NCBI GenBank assembly: GCA_963760225.1
Contig: CAVXCD010000002.1
Span: 372,001-436,000, forward strand
DNA: 64,000 nt
Reading direction: 5' to 3'
Source: 13-2-20CM-66-19 sp963760225
Lineage (GTDB): Bacteria > Pseudomonadota > Gammaproteobacteria > Steroidobacterales > Steroidobacteraceae
Part shown: piece after piece, positions 44,144 through 52,573 of the stretch
Position numbering within the stretch: the first letter of the stretch is position 1
How the letters are laid out: each line of letters opens with the position of its first letter
Position numbers and translations under genes: made by a program
Notes under the pieces: model-generated
Database searches by the model: none
The model's input: only the letters and a program-made list of their open reading frames with translations
Told to the model about the DNA's origin: nothing

Positions 44144-44181
44144 GACAGATTCCTGTGAGCGACAATTCCCATATCGACGAC

Positions 44182-44547
44182 TCAGGATGACGACAAAACA
44201 AACTGATTGCCGTCTGGATCCTTAAACATCGCGAACTCGCCCCACGGTTGCTTCTGCGGCTCCTGAGTGAAAGTCACGCCACGCCCCATGAGCTGCCGAT
44301 ACGTCGCCGATACGTCATCGCAAGCGAACGAAGCGTTGAAAAAGGTTCCAATTCGATTCTCATGCCCTTGCGGGGTGAAGAGCACTACACGAGTAGCTGA
44401 ACTGCCAATTCGAAGCTCAATCCAGCGCTGCTTTTCATCGAACACTTGGTCTGTCGACACCTCGAAGCCCAGTTTCTCCGTGTAAAACTTGAGAGCCCGA
44501 TCTTGATCACTGGTCGGGATACCGACAAATTTTAGCTGTGTGATCAT
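44182..44547 (-). CDS. VOC/glyoxalase family protein
   Basis: The 121-residue protein shows the single VOC domain pattern LKFVGIPTSDQDRALKFYTE, WIELRIGSSATRVVLF, ACDDVSATYRQLMGRGVTF and MFKDPDGNQFVLSSS. Members are metal enzymes or binding proteins for small molecules. It diverges from a small HTH gene with palindromic DNA between them, so it is probably controlled by that regulator. Confidence 0.85.
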   Translation of the reverse strand: MITQLKFVGIPTSDQDRALKFYTEKLGFEVSTDQVFDEKQRWIELRIGSSATRVVLFTPQGHENRIGTFFNASFACDDVSATYRQLMGRGVTFTQEPQKQPWGEFAMFKDPDGNQFVLSSS

Positions 44548-44617
44548 CGCCGCAACCTCTCATGGTCTCCGGTGGGAAAACTCTAGCTCGGTAGGATTGG
44601 CCGCAGGGCGGATAATT

Positions 44618-44637
44618 ACTATAGTAGTTACTACTAT
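44618..44637. promoter_or_regulatory. palindromic operator overlapping the HTH gene start
   Basis: ATAGTAGT-T-ACTACTAT (44621-44637) has perfect 8-base arms around one base and overlaps the start codon at 44636. It is interlocked with a second palindrome, ACTATAGT (44618-44625). Both lie in the 88-base divergent gap to the VOC gene. This suggests autoregulation by the HTH protein. Confidence 0.6.
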
Positions 44638-44935
44638 GGAGCGCATAACCATTGATGCCTATGTGGTCGATGTCCTGATGCCCGATCTAGTGGGGCATGA
44701 CCGTCGGCCGGCGACGTTCATTGTGTATCTGTTCCTGCTTCGGCAAGCAGCGAAGGCGCGACGAGACGCCGTTTCGGTCAGCTTGCAGAGCGTTTCGGCA
44801 AAGACCGGTCTTTCAAAGTCAACGGTACAGGCCGCATTGCGGCATCTGCGCCGACGAAAGCTGATAGATCCTATGGTCGTAGCGACTGTAAGCGCGCCAG
44901 TACGACGAGTGATGCGCCCATGGATTCGCGAATAA
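44636..44935 (+). CDS. small winged-helix transcription regulator
   Basis: I chose ATG 44636, because the upstream part of the frame (from 44540) covers the divergent promoter. The 99-residue product has FIVYLFLLRQAAKARRDAVS followed by a helix-turn-helix (LQSVSAKTGLSKSTVQAALR) and a short wing (LRRRKLIDPM). This resembles MarR/GntR-like or replication-initiator-type winged helices without a separate ligand domain. A palindrome lies on its own start codon. Confidence 0.72.
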   Translation: MERITIDAYVVDVLMPDLVGHDRRPATFIVYLFLLRQAAKARRDAVSVSLQSVSAKTGLSKSTVQAALRHLRRRKLIDPMVVATVSAPVRRVMRPWIRE

Positions 44936-44978
44936 CCGGCACCGATGCGTCGCGTGGATTGGTTGCAGCAAAGCGGCC

Positions 44979-45052
44979 CGGGTCACTTGCGGTCAGTCAC
45001 GGACGCATTCGGGGTGGCTCACCAAGCGGATCGGAGCTGGGGCGCACTCCGG
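44979..45052 (+). repeat. dispersed intergenic repeat type 1, copy B
   Basis: CGGGTCACTTGCGGTCAGTC followed by ACGGACGCATTCGGGG matches copies A, C and D. The right-hand part (AAGCGGATCGGAGCTGGGGC) matches copy A only. It lies just after the HTH gene stop, in the gap before the UBP zinc-finger gene end. Confidence 0.8.
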
Positions 45053-45179
45053 GAGAATGGCCAGCCCCCACGAGCCCGACTTCGTCGCCCGCACCGGGGA
45101 TCTCCGCCAGGCGATCTCGCGCAGGACTCGGGGCCGAGCTTCGTTGTGGATCTGCAGCTCGACGGCTGCTCTTGGGCCC

Positions 45180-45533
45180 CTATTCGTGGAGTAGCGTTTT
45201 CCAATTTGAAGGCACCGCTCCGGCCGGTCCCGGCACCGGTTGATCCAACGGATGCGAGTGAGGAGCGTGAAGCTTCGACCCGCTGAAGGATTCCTTCGTT
45301 CGATAGTCGTAGAACCACCGCTCGCCCGGCTCGAAGCTCGTGATTATCGGGTGACCCGTAGCAGCGTTATGTTTCGACGCATGCTGATTTGGTGAACTAT
45401 CGCAGCAGCCGATGTGACCGCATTCGGCGCATCTGCGGAGATGTAACCACCATCCGCCCGAATGCAAGCACTCGACGCAACCTGTTCCGCTTGGCTTGGC
45501 CGCTGGGTTGATACCATCCCTCTCGGACTTCAT
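45180..45533 (-). CDS. UBP-type zinc finger protein
   Basis: The 117-residue protein (ATG 45533 after GAGGAG) is almost entirely one ZnF-UBP domain: CVECLHSGGWWLHLRRCAEC, GHIGCCDSSPNQHASKH, TGHPIITSFEPGERWFYDY. The Cys/His ligands of the three zinc sites are present. In eukaryotes the domain binds the ubiquitin C-terminus. Bacteria have stand-alone forms of unknown role that often bind C-terminal Gly-Gly-like tails. It starts 35 bases after the CocE/NonD hydrolase gene on the same strand and is probably cotranscribed. Confidence 0.85.
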   Translation of the reverse strand: MKSERDGINPAAKPSGTGCVECLHSGGWWLHLRRCAECGHIGCCDSSPNQHASKHNAATGHPIITSFEPGERWFYDYRTKESFSGSKLHAPHSHPLDQPVPGPAGAVPSNWKTLLHE

Positions 45534-45568
45534 AGGCTCCTCTCTGACTCCCTTGCTTCAGTTGCTCC

Positions 45569-47515
45569 TCATAGGAAGTCTCGCGCAATGGTGCGATCCC
45601 ATTCACGATGACACATCTCGTTCGCACCCTCCCAGGCACTCAAGCTTCCCTGCAACAGGAAAGCACCGCCCGTGGATGACAGCCGCAGTCTCGTTTCGAC
45701 TCGGACTTGCCACTCGTTGCGCGACAGAGTCTGGGTATTGCGCAGTTCGGCTGCTGCGCTGAGCGGGTCATTCTCCTCGACGTGATACTCGGACTTGTAC
45801 TGTGTGCACAAGTCCAGACCCAGGCGGTCGATGTGTTCAACCCGCACACCATCACGATGAATGATGGTGGGTTTCTCGGGTGACGCCGTCTCCGGTTCAG
45901 GAAAAGGCAAGAGCCTGGCGTCTGCGACGTTTGGCGAGCGGTGCGGCAGATCGAGCGTGCCAGCAAAGATCCGCACAGTCGCCGTCTCGGGGCTGGGCCA
46001 GATCATCGGCCAGTAAGCCGTAGATATCGCAAGCCTCACCTTGTGGCCGGCTGGAAACACCGAGCCCGCGTCATCGAGCTGGATGCTCACCCGGTAGTGC
46101 TCACCTATCGCCAGCGGGGCGGGCCGTTCGTGGTCCTCGCGATGAGTGAGATTGAGCACACCATAGCTGACGCGCAGCGATTCACCGGACGGGTGCACAT
46201 CGCATAACCGAACTACCAGATTCGCAATCGGACGGTCCGAGGCGACATCCAGCGTTACGACCGGAGCGCCAAGGATCTCGATCGGCTCCCCGAGAGACGG
46301 CGTCTCGAAAACCAAGGAACGCATGTCATCTTCTTGCTGGTCGGCCGCCTGATCGTGCCCACGACCGAAGGGAACCCAGTCGCCTGCACACTTACCCACC
46401 GTCTGCGGCGAGCATACGGCGCGGGTCGTCAAGGGTGCCGCGGCTTCGCTTAGCCCCTCATCGGTCAAAAACAGCCGCCGCGGCATTATTCCCGGGGTTG
46501 GCCACGAAGGTTCTGCAATCCACCGGCCCGGCAAAGTGTCGTGGTGACTCGCCGGTCTCACACTGTCCGTCATCCACGCACGCAGCATGGGTTCATCCAT
46601 CACGCCCGTATCGACCCCCTTCAGCCAGTAATCCCACCACCGCAGGATTTCCTGCAGGAATCCGATCTGGGGTCCGGGAAGTGCAAAGTGCGGGTAAGCG
46701 TGTGCCCACGGTCCGATGAGACCCTTGCGGGGCACCTTCAGGCGCTCGAGAAGACGCGGGATTGCATTCTTATAACCATCGGTCCAGCCCCCGACGGCAT
46801 ACACCGGGCATTGGATCGCTGCGTAGTCCTCGCATACCGATCCGTGCTTCCAATACGCATCGCGTCGTTGATGCTGCAGCCAATTTTCCAAGAACAGCGG
46901 TATGTTCTGCAGGCGCTCCAGCCACATCGCTCGCCAGCGATCGCCGACCAGCGCCGGATCGGGCGGAAGGCACATCAAGCCGAAAAAGAAAAAGGCCCAC
47001 TCAAGTGCAGCGGTGGTAAGCAGCGTGCCGCCCATGTAGTGCGCATCGTCCGCGTACCGATCGTCGGTTGAACAAATGGTTACGATTGCTTTGAGTGCCG
47101 GGGGACGGCGCGCCGCGATCTGAAGTCCGTTGAACCCACCCCAGGAGATTCCCATCATCCCAACGGCGCCATTACACCACGGTTGTGCCGCCAGCCAAGC
47201 GATCAGCTCCACGCCATCGTCTTGTTCCTGCTTGGCGTACTCGTCGAACAGTAAGCCTGTCGATTCACCGCTCCCTCGAATGTCGACGCGGACGCCCGCG
47301 TAGCCGTGACCTGCGAGATAGGGATGAGTCAGCGCGTCTCGTTCGTAAGTCCCGTCGCGCTTGCGATACGGGAGATACTCCAGGATTGCAGGAACGGGAT
47401 TCTGCACAGCATCCTCCGGCAACCAGATGCGAGCCGCCAGCGTCGTACCGTCTTTTAACGGTATCAAGGTGTGCTCGATGACCCGCACAGCTCTGGGAAA
47501 GCTCGTGACAATCAC
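45569..47515 (-). CDS. CocE/NonD family serine hydrolase (X-Pro dipeptidyl-peptidase fold)
   Basis: The 648-residue protein has the S15/CocE layout. The alpha/beta hydrolase core has RVDIRGSGESTG, nucleophile Ser in MMGISWGGFNG and catalytic His in IGPWAHAYPH. A C-terminal jelly-roll domain follows (PIEILGAPVVTLDV, VSIQLDDAGSVFPAGHKVRL). The family cleaves acyl esters or amides, including X-Pro peptides and cocaine. There is no signal peptide. The natural substrate is unknown. Confidence 0.9.
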   Translation of the reverse strand: MIVTSFPRAVRVIEHTLIPLKDGTTLAARIWLPEDAVQNPVPAILEYLPYRKRDGTYERDALTHPYLAGHGYAGVRVDIRGSGESTGLLFDEYAKQEQDDGVELIAWLAAQPWCNGAVGMMGISWGGFNGLQIAARRPPALKAIVTICSTDDRYADDAHYMGGTLLTTAALEWAFFFFGLMCLPPDPALVGDRWRAMWLERLQNIPLFLENWLQHQRRDAYWKHGSVCEDYAAIQCPVYAVGGWTDGYKNAIPRLLERLKVPRKGLIGPWAHAYPHFALPGPQIGFLQEILRWWDYWLKGVDTGVMDEPMLRAWMTDSVRPASHHDTLPGRWIAEPSWPTPGIMPRRLFLTDEGLSEAAAPLTTRAVCSPQTVGKCAGDWVPFGRGHDQAADQQEDDMRSLVFETPSLGEPIEILGAPVVTLDVASDRPIANLVVRLCDVHPSGESLRVSYGVLNLTHREDHERPAPLAIGEHYRVSIQLDDAGSVFPAGHKVRLAISTAYWPMIWPSPETATVRIFAGTLDLPHRSPNVADARLLPFPEPETASPEKPTIIHRDGVRVEHIDRLGLDLCTQYKSEYHVEENDPLSAAAELRNTQTLSRNEWQVRVETRLRLSSTGGAFLLQGSLSAWEGANEMCHREWDRTIARDFL

Positions 47516-47825
47516 AGGGACACTCCCGTCGGCAAGGATTACCGAGCCCGCGGAGGCGGTAAACCGGTGTGCCCGGTGAGACCCAATTCCTTCAACCCGC
47601 GCGGCTCCTGTGTTTCCTACTGTTTGCGCGCCCCGCCTGGCCGACGCCGCGCATTTTTGGTCCCCCCAATCTCACCCTCGACCTGGCTCACTCAGGCGCG
47701 ACGACCGATCGGCAAACCTCAATCGCGGAATGCGCGGAGCAGCTTACACTTGCGGATTTGGCTTTTGTCACGGCTGATGAAGGACGTCGCCTTGTGCGCT
47801 GCGATCAACTGCCAGAGTGTATCCA
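47516..47825. other. intergenic stretch without a recognised gene
   Basis: These 310 bases between two minus-strand genes hold the promoter of the CocE/NonD gene. Short frames on both strands have no recognisable product, repeat or structured element. Confidence 0.5.
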
Positions 47826-48236
47826 TTAACATCTCCTGGGCGTGCGGCCTTCCCCTTCGTCCATCCGTTCGACCCACTGAGCGCGCCAGGTACCAGCCTC
47901 GAACGGATCCGCAAAGTACTGTGTTTCCCTTGCAACCTTGTCGCCGCTGAACTCCATGATGCTCACGGTGTAGGAAGGCATCCCGTCATACGTCAGAATA
48001 TACTCGGTGATCCAAAGATCACCACTGCCAATGACTCGCCGCACGGTGAAGCGTTTTTTGCTCGACTGATTGGTGCGCGTGATCTGTATGTTGCGCCGAC
48101 CGCGGATTCGCTCGCCTGATTGGGGGTATTCCAGCACTGCATCCTCAAGATAAATGTCGTGCTCCGTTTCAAAATCACTGGCGTCGGATGCAGTCCAATG
48201 GCGATCCAGTGCCGCACGAATCTCTTGAGCTGTCAT
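47826..48236 (-). CDS. SnoaL/NTF2-like protein
   Basis: I chose ATG 48236, because the upstream in-frame ATG (48254) overlaps the GGAGGGG ribosome site. The 136-residue protein has the NTF2-like layout (IRAALDRHWTASDASDFETE, DAVLEYPQSGERIRGRRNIQ, VSIMEFSGDKVARETQYFAD). The last motif is the usual C-terminal strand. The pattern is common in small stress-related or isomerase-like proteins. Function is unknown. Confidence 0.78.
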   Translation of the reverse strand: MTAQEIRAALDRHWTASDASDFETEHDIYLEDAVLEYPQSGERIRGRRNIQITRTNQSSKKRFTVRRVIGSGDLWITEYILTYDGMPSYTVSIMEFSGDKVARETQYFADPFEAGTWRAQWVERMDEGEGRTPRRC

Positions 48237-48677
48237 ATTCCCCTCCGGCGTCACCAGCCATCGATACTATATCCTCACGCAAGACATCTTCACGGCAGTC
48301 ACTACGCCCAGCTCATGCTCCGGTTGTCCGGGCACGGGAAATAGCGGGCGACACATGCGCTCAATCTGCCGAAACCGCTTGCGGCAGCGGCTCGAGACAA
48401 GCGATCGGCGGCCAAGAGCAGACCGCTCCGGGCATCTTACTCGTCCGATTAGCCGGCTTCGAGCTGATGGCGGATGGCAAGTATCAATATGGTCTCCTCT
48501 TTAGGAAACCAACCGGTGCCACCTGAGACCGTGCGAACATGGCCCACCACCGCATGCTTCCAAGCAGCCTCTGCGAACCCGCTGGGCCAACCGATGACTC
48601 CGTACTCGATCGTGGAGCGCTTGTGAGAAGGACATTGCGGAAATGCGCCCGTGCGACTGCGCGGCCATGAGGAACAC
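48237..48677. other. intergenic stretch without a recognised gene
   Basis: About 440 bases. A minus-strand frame ending at 48449 (SGGTGWFPKEETILILAIRH) looks like the tail of some protein but has no proper start, and its upstream half overlaps the flavoprotein gene start. I regard it as a remnant at most. The promoter of the flavoprotein gene should lie near 48600. Confidence 0.4.
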
Positions 48678-50054
48678 ATGAACCACTACGACGCGATCAT
48701 CATAGGCACTGGGCAGGCGGGCCCCTCTCTTGCCGAACGTCTCGCTAAGGCGGGGCTTCGGGTGTCCATCATCGAGCGAGGGAAATTTGGCGGAACCTGC
48801 GTCAACAATGGCTGCACTCCGACTAAGACACTGGTGGCGAGCGCCTACGCGGCCCGGCTTGCGCAAAGAGCCGCGGACTATGGCGTGGAACTCGGTGGAC
48901 CTGTGAAAGTAGACATGGCCCGCGTCAAGGCGAGAAAGGACGCGCTGGTGGAGGGTGCAACCAAGTCGCTCGAGAAGTGGCTGCGCTCGCTTGCGAATAT
49001 CACCGTGCATACGGGGCACGCACGGTTTCTCGACCCGCACACTGTCGCAGTGGGTGCGGATACCCTGACGGGCGAGCGGGTGTTTATCGACGTTGGGGGC
49101 CGGCCGAAAGTGCCGAACCTACCCGGGATCGATCAAGTGTCCTACCTGACGAGCGAGAGCATGATGGACATCGATTTCCTGCCCGAACACCTGCTCATCG
49201 TGGGAGGCAGCTACGTTGGGCTCGAGTTTGGGCAGATGTACCGCCGCTTTGGCAGCCAAGTGACGATCGTCGAGATGGGTCCCCGGCTCATCGGTCGAGA
49301 GGACCCGGACGTCTCGGACGCAGTGAGGGACATTCTCGCGGCGGAGAGTATCGAGATCCGGCTCGATGCGAAGTGCCTCACCCTCGAGCCGGCTAGAGAG
49401 GGCATTCTGTTGCGCCTAGAGTGCAGCGTCGGTGCACCCGCGGTCGCTGGCACGCACGTGCTACTGGCTGTCGGTCGCGTGCCGAATACGAACGACCTGG
49501 GGCTGAGGGAAGCGGGCATCGAGGTTGACGCGGGCGGTTACATCAAAGTCGATGAGACATTGAAAACCAGCGTCCCGAACGTTTATGCCCTCGGCGACTG
49601 CAACGGTCGGGGCGCCTTTACGCATACCGCCTACAACGATTACGAGATCGTCGCCGACAACCTACTGAATGGCGCGAATCGCAAGGTTAGCGACCGGATA
49701 CCGATCTATGGGCTCTTCACGGACCCTCCGCTGGGTCGCCTCGGCATGAGTGAAGCCGAAGCGCAACGCGCAGGCTACAACATCCTGATCGGCCGCATGC
49801 CCATGACGGACGTCGCTCGAGCGCGGGAAAAAGGCGAAACCCAAGGTTTCATGAAAGTACTGGTCGATGCGAACAGCAAGCAAATTCTTGGCGCCGCAGT
49901 TCTCGGTGTCGGGGGTGACGAAGCAGTGCATTCCCTGGTGGATGCGATGTACGCCCACCTCCCCTACAAAATCGTACAGCACGGCGTTCGCATTCATCCG
50001 ACGGTGAGCGAGCTGATCCCCACAATGCTGAGCGAGCTGACCCCGATCGCTTAG
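48678..50054 (+). CDS. MerA-like class I pyridine-nucleotide disulfide oxidoreductase
   Basis: The 458-residue protein (ATG 48678 after GAGGAA) has the full class I layout. It shows an FAD loop (IIIGTGQAGPSLAERLAKAG), the redox-active disulfide FGGTCVNNGCTPTKT, an NAD(P)H loop (IVGGSYVGLEFGQMYRRFG) and an FAD end motif (NVYALGDCNGRGAFTHTAYN). A dimerisation domain with HPTVSELIPTM follows. It lacks the vicinal Cys pair at the C-terminus and the N-terminal metal domain of true mercuric reductase. A general MerA/RclA-like flavoprotein reductase, perhaps for quinones or metals, is likely. Confidence 0.88.
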   Translation: MNHYDAIIIGTGQAGPSLAERLAKAGLRVSIIERGKFGGTCVNNGCTPTKTLVASAYAARLAQRAADYGVELGGPVKVDMARVKARKDALVEGATKSLEKWLRSLANITVHTGHARFLDPHTVAVGADTLTGERVFIDVGGRPKVPNLPGIDQVSYLTSESMMDIDFLPEHLLIVGGSYVGLEFGQMYRRFGSQVTIVEMGPRLIGREDPDVSDAVRDILAAESIEIRLDAKCLTLEPAREGILLRLECSVGAPAVAGTHVLLAVGRVPNTNDLGLREAGIEVDAGGYIKVDETLKTSVPNVYALGDCNGRGAFTHTAYNDYEIVADNLLNGANRKVSDRIPIYGLFTDPPLGRLGMSEAEAQRAGYNILIGRMPMTDVARAREKGETQGFMKVLVDANSKQILGAAVLGVGGDEAVHSLVDAMYAHLPYKIVQHGVRIHPTVSELIPTMLSELTPIA

Positions 50055-50074
50055 ATTGCAGCCGCCTGATCGAG

Positions 50075-50420
50075 ATTCGATCCGGACGACCCCGGCCCGG
50101 CGGCGTCCCTTCACGTGGCACACCTGCCCACAACTGGGGGTGCCGGCTTTGTCGGGCGAGTAAATGGCCGATGCCGGGTCATAGTCAAACTGGGCGTAGC
50201 CCCATCCGCCAGTCTCCGGGAATCTCTTGCTGTCTTTCTCCATGAAGAAAAGGTCTGCCAAAGTGGCCGGCACGTCTACGACAAACGGGGCTTCCGTGCT
50301 CTTCTTTGGTTTCCACTGGACCTTTGCGATCTTGGAGCCTTTCGGGGAACGGTTTGCCGTTGCTCGGAATACCGGACTTGAAAGCGGCCCAACGATCAGC
50401 ACGCTTTTGCCGTTCACCGT
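50075..50420 (-). pseudogene. cytochrome P460 family pseudogene
   Basis: On the minus strand the text KSGIPSNGKPFPE in one frame continues after a one-base shift near 50345 as GSKIAKVQWKPKK. It then reads DSKRFPETGGWGYAQFDYDP and ends with the heme-binding CGQVCH. This is the order of cytochrome P460 proteins. The N-terminal third, the signal peptide and the normal ending after the heme motif are missing, so the gene is decayed. P460 cytochromes oxidise hydroxylamine or act against nitric oxide. Confidence 0.7.
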
Positions 50421-50474
50421 CAGCCCTCCCCGGTGTGTTTCTTGATTACTTCCGCACCCCATCCGCGCCGAGCG

Positions 50475-50921
50475 TCAGCCGTACGCGAGGTCGGTGCTCT
50501 GTCCGACCTCGATAATATATCCGTCAGGATCGCGGATGTAGCAGCGCGTCTCGCCGTACTTGGGAATCGGCTCCGTGATGAACTCCGCTCCTCGACTTTT
50601 CCATAATTCATAGCACGCTTGAATATCCGCAACACGGAAATTCATGAAGCTGCTGATATGACTCGGGTCGGGGACGCTGAGCGTTACCGTCGGCTTATCC
50701 GGGGTCGGCCCGCCTCCAACGTTCAGAATCATCCAGATATTCGCAAGCTGAAGGTAGCCAGGCGCGTTGCCGTCACCCAGGCTCAGGATGCGAGCCCCGA
50801 AGACCTTCTCGTAGTAGCGGGCCGATCGCTCGATGTCGGCGACGGTGAGAAAATGCGCGATGCTGATCCCCTCTCGCGGGGGCATCTCATAGCTCTTCTG
50901 CTCGGTTCTTACGCTGCTCAT
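50475..50921 (-). CDS. VOC/glyoxalase family protein
   Basis: I chose ATG 50921 (TTGGAG 7 bases upstream) rather than the TTG at 50933. The 148-residue protein has one VOC domain: AHFLTVADIERSARYYEKVF, MILNVGGGPTPDKPTV, FRVADIQACYELWKSRGAEF and RCYIRDPDGYIIEVGQ, whose Glu would bind metal. Such proteins act as glyoxalase, dioxygenase or resistance proteins. It diverges from the exported hydrolase at 51140. Confidence 0.85.
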   Translation of the reverse strand: MSSVRTEQKSYEMPPREGISIAHFLTVADIERSARYYEKVFGARILSLGDGNAPGYLQLANIWMILNVGGGPTPDKPTVTLSVPDPSHISSFMNFRVADIQACYELWKSRGAEFITEPIPKYGETRCYIRDPDGYIIEVGQSTDLAYG

Positions 50922-51139
50922 TGACGACTCCAATTCCTATAAACAGTGCTGATCCCCTACCTCTGGTTCTTTCGTATTCATAGCTGCTGCCAGCATACGC
51001 CCCATTCGCGCGCAGGGAAGCGGACGGTCGCAGCGGGAACCGCCGCAGGTGTGTGTCAGCGGCAGAAGGGCCCACGACATTTAAACGAACTCGTCGCCGT
51101 ACGCCTCTAATGCAAACCACGGCAGACCCGGAGAGTTTC

Positions 51140-52504
51140 ATGCGCCAGCAGACCCGACCAGACGTTGTCCGCTTCTGTCTTGCTGCCCTCTTGTTGCCGT
51201 GTTCCGTTTACGCCGAACCGTCGCTCAATGGGTTCTGGACCGGGACCATGACACGCGATGGCGTCACGCAAGAGATTAGCCTGCGCGTTAGCCGAAACAC
51301 AGACGGCTATAAAGCCAACTTCGACTGGCCCGACTCCGGCTACTTTCACGAAGACGCCATTAGCATGAAGGTACGGGACCGCGACGTTCTGGTGAGCCTT
51401 CCGATGCCGCGAGGCGCGCTGAAGCTCGCCGGTACCTGGGAGGGGGACTCGGTGTCCGGCGGATTGCTGGAAATTGGCATGGTCGCCGGTGCCTGGAAAA
51501 CGATACATAGTGACGGATCGTTCCGACTGAGTCGTGCAAGCGCGCCAGCCCTTCCTTACCGGATGGAAGAGGTCTCCTTCAACGACAGTACGGTCACCCT
51601 GGCCGGGAGCCTGCTGATTCCACGCGGAGCCGGCCTTCATCCCGCCATGACGTTCCTGCACGGCGGGGGCGATGAGACCCGCGGCGATGGAATGTTTATC
51701 GGTGACAAGCTGGCGCGTCGCGGAATCGTGGTGCTCATCTATGACAAACGCGGCAACGGAAAATCTACCGGCGACTGGCGTCAAGGTGGCTTCGAAGAAC
51801 TGGCCGACGACGGTGCGGCGGCGCTGCGTGTGCTTCTGGCACGGCCGGACGTCGACGCGAAGCGCACCGGCTTCGTCTGCTACAGTCAAGGTTGTTGGAT
51901 TGCGCCGCTGGCGATTTCGCGCGGCGCACCTGCGCAATTTCTCGTCAGCATTTCCGGACCCACCGTCACGGTCGAGGATGAGGGCTTCGCCCAATACGGT
52001 AACCGCATGCGCGAAGCCGGAATGCCGAACAGCGAACTGGCGAAAGCGTTACCGCTTCTGAAGCTCGACAACAGTGTCAGCAAAGGTCAGGCCAGTTGGA
52101 GGGATCTGCAAGCGCAGATCGCAAAAGACAAGGACCAGCCGTGGTACAAGGCTATTAACTGGTCGCCAGAGGATATGAACGATCCGGAGCGCAGATTCTA
52201 TGGCAAGATTTTAACGTACGACCCCAAAGCTTATATCGAGAGCCTCAAAATTCCGTCGCTCTGGTTTTTCGGCACGGCAGACATCACGATTCCCGCTCAG
52301 GCCAGTTGGGAGCGGCTAAGAGGGATGTCGGTTTCACCGAAGCCCCGGATTGTCATCATGGAAAATGCTGACCATGCTATGACGGTGCGAGAAGGCGATA
52401 AATTGCCGGCGCTCGCCCACGGGTTTCCCGGGATGATAGCCGATTGGATTTGCACAGGACTTGGACGACCGCTTACTGGAAAAAAGCCAGCCGAGGGGGA
52501 ATGA
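51140..52504 (+). CDS. exported alpha/beta hydrolase with N-terminal beta domain
   Basis: I chose ATG 51140 (GGAGAG upstream). The 454-residue protein has a signal peptide (VVRFCLAALLLPCSVYAEPS), then a beta-rich domain (LNGFWTGTMTRDGVTQEISL) and an alpha/beta hydrolase. The hydrolase shows TFLHGGGDETRG, YDKRGNGKSTGDW, a probable nucleophile Ser in CYSQGCWIAP, an acid in FGTADITIP and the His in ENADHAM. The fold resembles peptidase S9-like and acyl-esterase proteins. The nucleophile elbow has Cys in place of the first Gly, which is uncommon. Confidence 0.82.
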   Translation: MRQQTRPDVVRFCLAALLLPCSVYAEPSLNGFWTGTMTRDGVTQEISLRVSRNTDGYKANFDWPDSGYFHEDAISMKVRDRDVLVSLPMPRGALKLAGTWEGDSVSGGLLEIGMVAGAWKTIHSDGSFRLSRASAPALPYRMEEVSFNDSTVTLAGSLLIPRGAGLHPAMTFLHGGGDETRGDGMFIGDKLARRGIVVLIYDKRGNGKSTGDWRQGGFEELADDGAAALRVLLARPDVDAKRTGFVCYSQGCWIAPLAISRGAPAQFLVSISGPTVTVEDEGFAQYGNRMREAGMPNSELAKALPLLKLDNSVSKGQASWRDLQAQIAKDKDQPWYKAINWSPEDMNDPERRFYGKILTYDPKAYIESLKIPSLWFFGTADITIPAQASWERLRGMSVSPKPRIVIMENADHAMTVREGDKLPALAHGFPGMIADWICTGLGRPLTGKKPAEGE

Positions 52505-52512
52505 CTGTTCTT

Positions 52513-52551
52513 GGCCGGGAGCGCTCACAAGCCGGAGTCCGAGCGGTCGCG
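52513..52551 (+). repeat. dispersed intergenic repeat type 2, copy B
   Basis: GCCGGGAGCGCTCACAAGCC followed by GGAGTCCGAGCGGTCGCG matches the copy at 36461-36500. It lies between the hydrolase stop and the left end of the IS1182-family element. Confidence 0.75.
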
Positions 52552-52573
52552 CATCGACAGGCGGCTTCCGGCC

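Noticed and set aside
49662..50050. Continuation of the minus-strand frame past the P460 heme motif
   Set aside because: It runs antisense into the flavoprotein gene and loses all similarity to P460, so only the part beyond 50075 is treated as a remnant.
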